Shown: positions 63,908 to 64,000 of the stretch, one piece after another
How the letters are laid out: every line of letters begins with the position of its first letter
Numbering within the stretch: the stretch's first letter is position 1
Assembly (NCBI RefSeq): GCF_013002715.1
Contig: NZ_JABENB010000001.1
Span: 248,001-312,000 of the forward strand
DNA from: Flexivirga aerilata
Lineage (GTDB): Bacteria > Actinomycetota > Actinomycetes > Actinomycetales > Dermatophilaceae
Length of the DNA: 64,000 bases
Reading direction: 5' to 3'
Notes under the pieces: generated by a model
Databases searched by the model: none
Told to the model about the DNA's origin: nothing
Seen by the model: only the letters and a program-made list of their open reading frames with translations
Position numbers and translations under genes: made by a program

Positions 63908-64000
63908 TCAGGCGGGGAAGGTCAGCAGCATGCGGTGGTTGCCGAGCGTGTTGGGCTTGACCCGATCGAGGTCGAGGAACTCCGCGACGCCCTCGTCATA
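63908..64000 (-). CDS. C-terminal end of an unidentified protein (runs off the window)
   Basis: Thirty codons and a stop are present on the minus strand; the end reads FLDLDRVKPNTLGNHRMLLT, then FPA. The sequence is coding-like in composition and has no ribosomal or transposase features. I do not recognise the family from this fragment. Confidence 0.6.
   Translation of the reverse strand, partial: YDEGVAEFLDLDRVKPNTLGNHRMLLTFPA

Overview
This is a GC-rich (roughly 70%) bacterial chromosome segment with dense genes, many GTG starts, many stop/start overlaps and several probable leaderless promoters. It is chromosomal core sequence from an actinobacterium. Actinobacteria-restricted families (Rex with a heme operon, ribosomal protein bS22, DUF2530/DUF3027/DUF4229 proteins, DisA beside RadA, a mycobacterial-type XPB helicase, CcsB/ResB cytochrome maturation) point to Actinomycetota. 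The overall flavour is Micrococcales (Dermacoccaceae/Intrasporangiaceae-like); that family-level placement is inference. There is no prophage, insertion sequence, CRISPR array, tRNA or rRNA.

Layout. 0-10 kb: the end of an HMG-CoA lyase gene, a CrtI-like FAD oxidoreductase, XPB helicase, a VWA/solute-binding membrane protein, an NCS2 purine permease, zwf and DUF3027. 10-15 kb: a cold-shock protein, a HAD phosphatase, a rearranged glycosyltransferase pseudogene, a two-helix membrane protein, and an ABC exporter divergent from its MarR regulator. 15-22 kb: menaquinone genes menB, menC, menE and menA, interspersed with a TetR regulator, an inositol monophosphatase-like enzyme and an SDR, then an S1C protease. 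22.9-29.3 kb (all minus): hemL, a histidine phosphatase, tlpA, ccdA, resB, ccsB and a DUF4229 gene, i.e. heme entry plus System II cytochrome c maturation. 29-34 kb: MarR/YceI and a large secreted copper radical oxidase with lectin domains. 33.7-39.5 kb (minus): rex-hemA-hemC-hemD-hemB behind a Rex-type operator. 39.7-43.1 kb: glutaredoxin, an acyltransferase with a histone-H1-like tail, an epimerase, bS22 and an excisionase-type HTH protein. 43.4-46 kb: PHA synthase and a PHA-depolymerase-like hydrolase. 46-54.8 kb: AcuC, GNAT, proC, proline dehydrogenase, MarR/CMD, a sugar phosphate isomerase, Ppx/GppA, a Cys/His-rich protein and a methyltransferase. 54.8-64 kb: radA, disA, mutY, gluconokinase, an ABC-2 transporter, an MFS transporter and a lipoprotein.

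Functionally, a large share of the window builds the respiratory chain: menaquinone, heme, cytochrome c maturation and an NADH/NAD+-sensing repressor. The 33-54 kb part keeps the gene neighbourhood known from Mycobacterium tuberculosis Rv0495c-Rv0512, with rearrangement.

The least explained features are intergenic. Two arrays of a GACTTGT(G)CACG element with helically phased spacing, and a solo copy of the same element, lie between convergent genes. A 62-66 bp mini-ORF element links operon genes by ATGA/GTGA overlaps (hemA-hemC twice, tlpA-ccdA once). There are also nested cruciform palindromes. Two coding disruptions stand out: a glycosyltransferase gene whose middle is inverted and partly deleted, with both breakpoints at hairpins, and an ABC permease frameshifted at a run of seven C.
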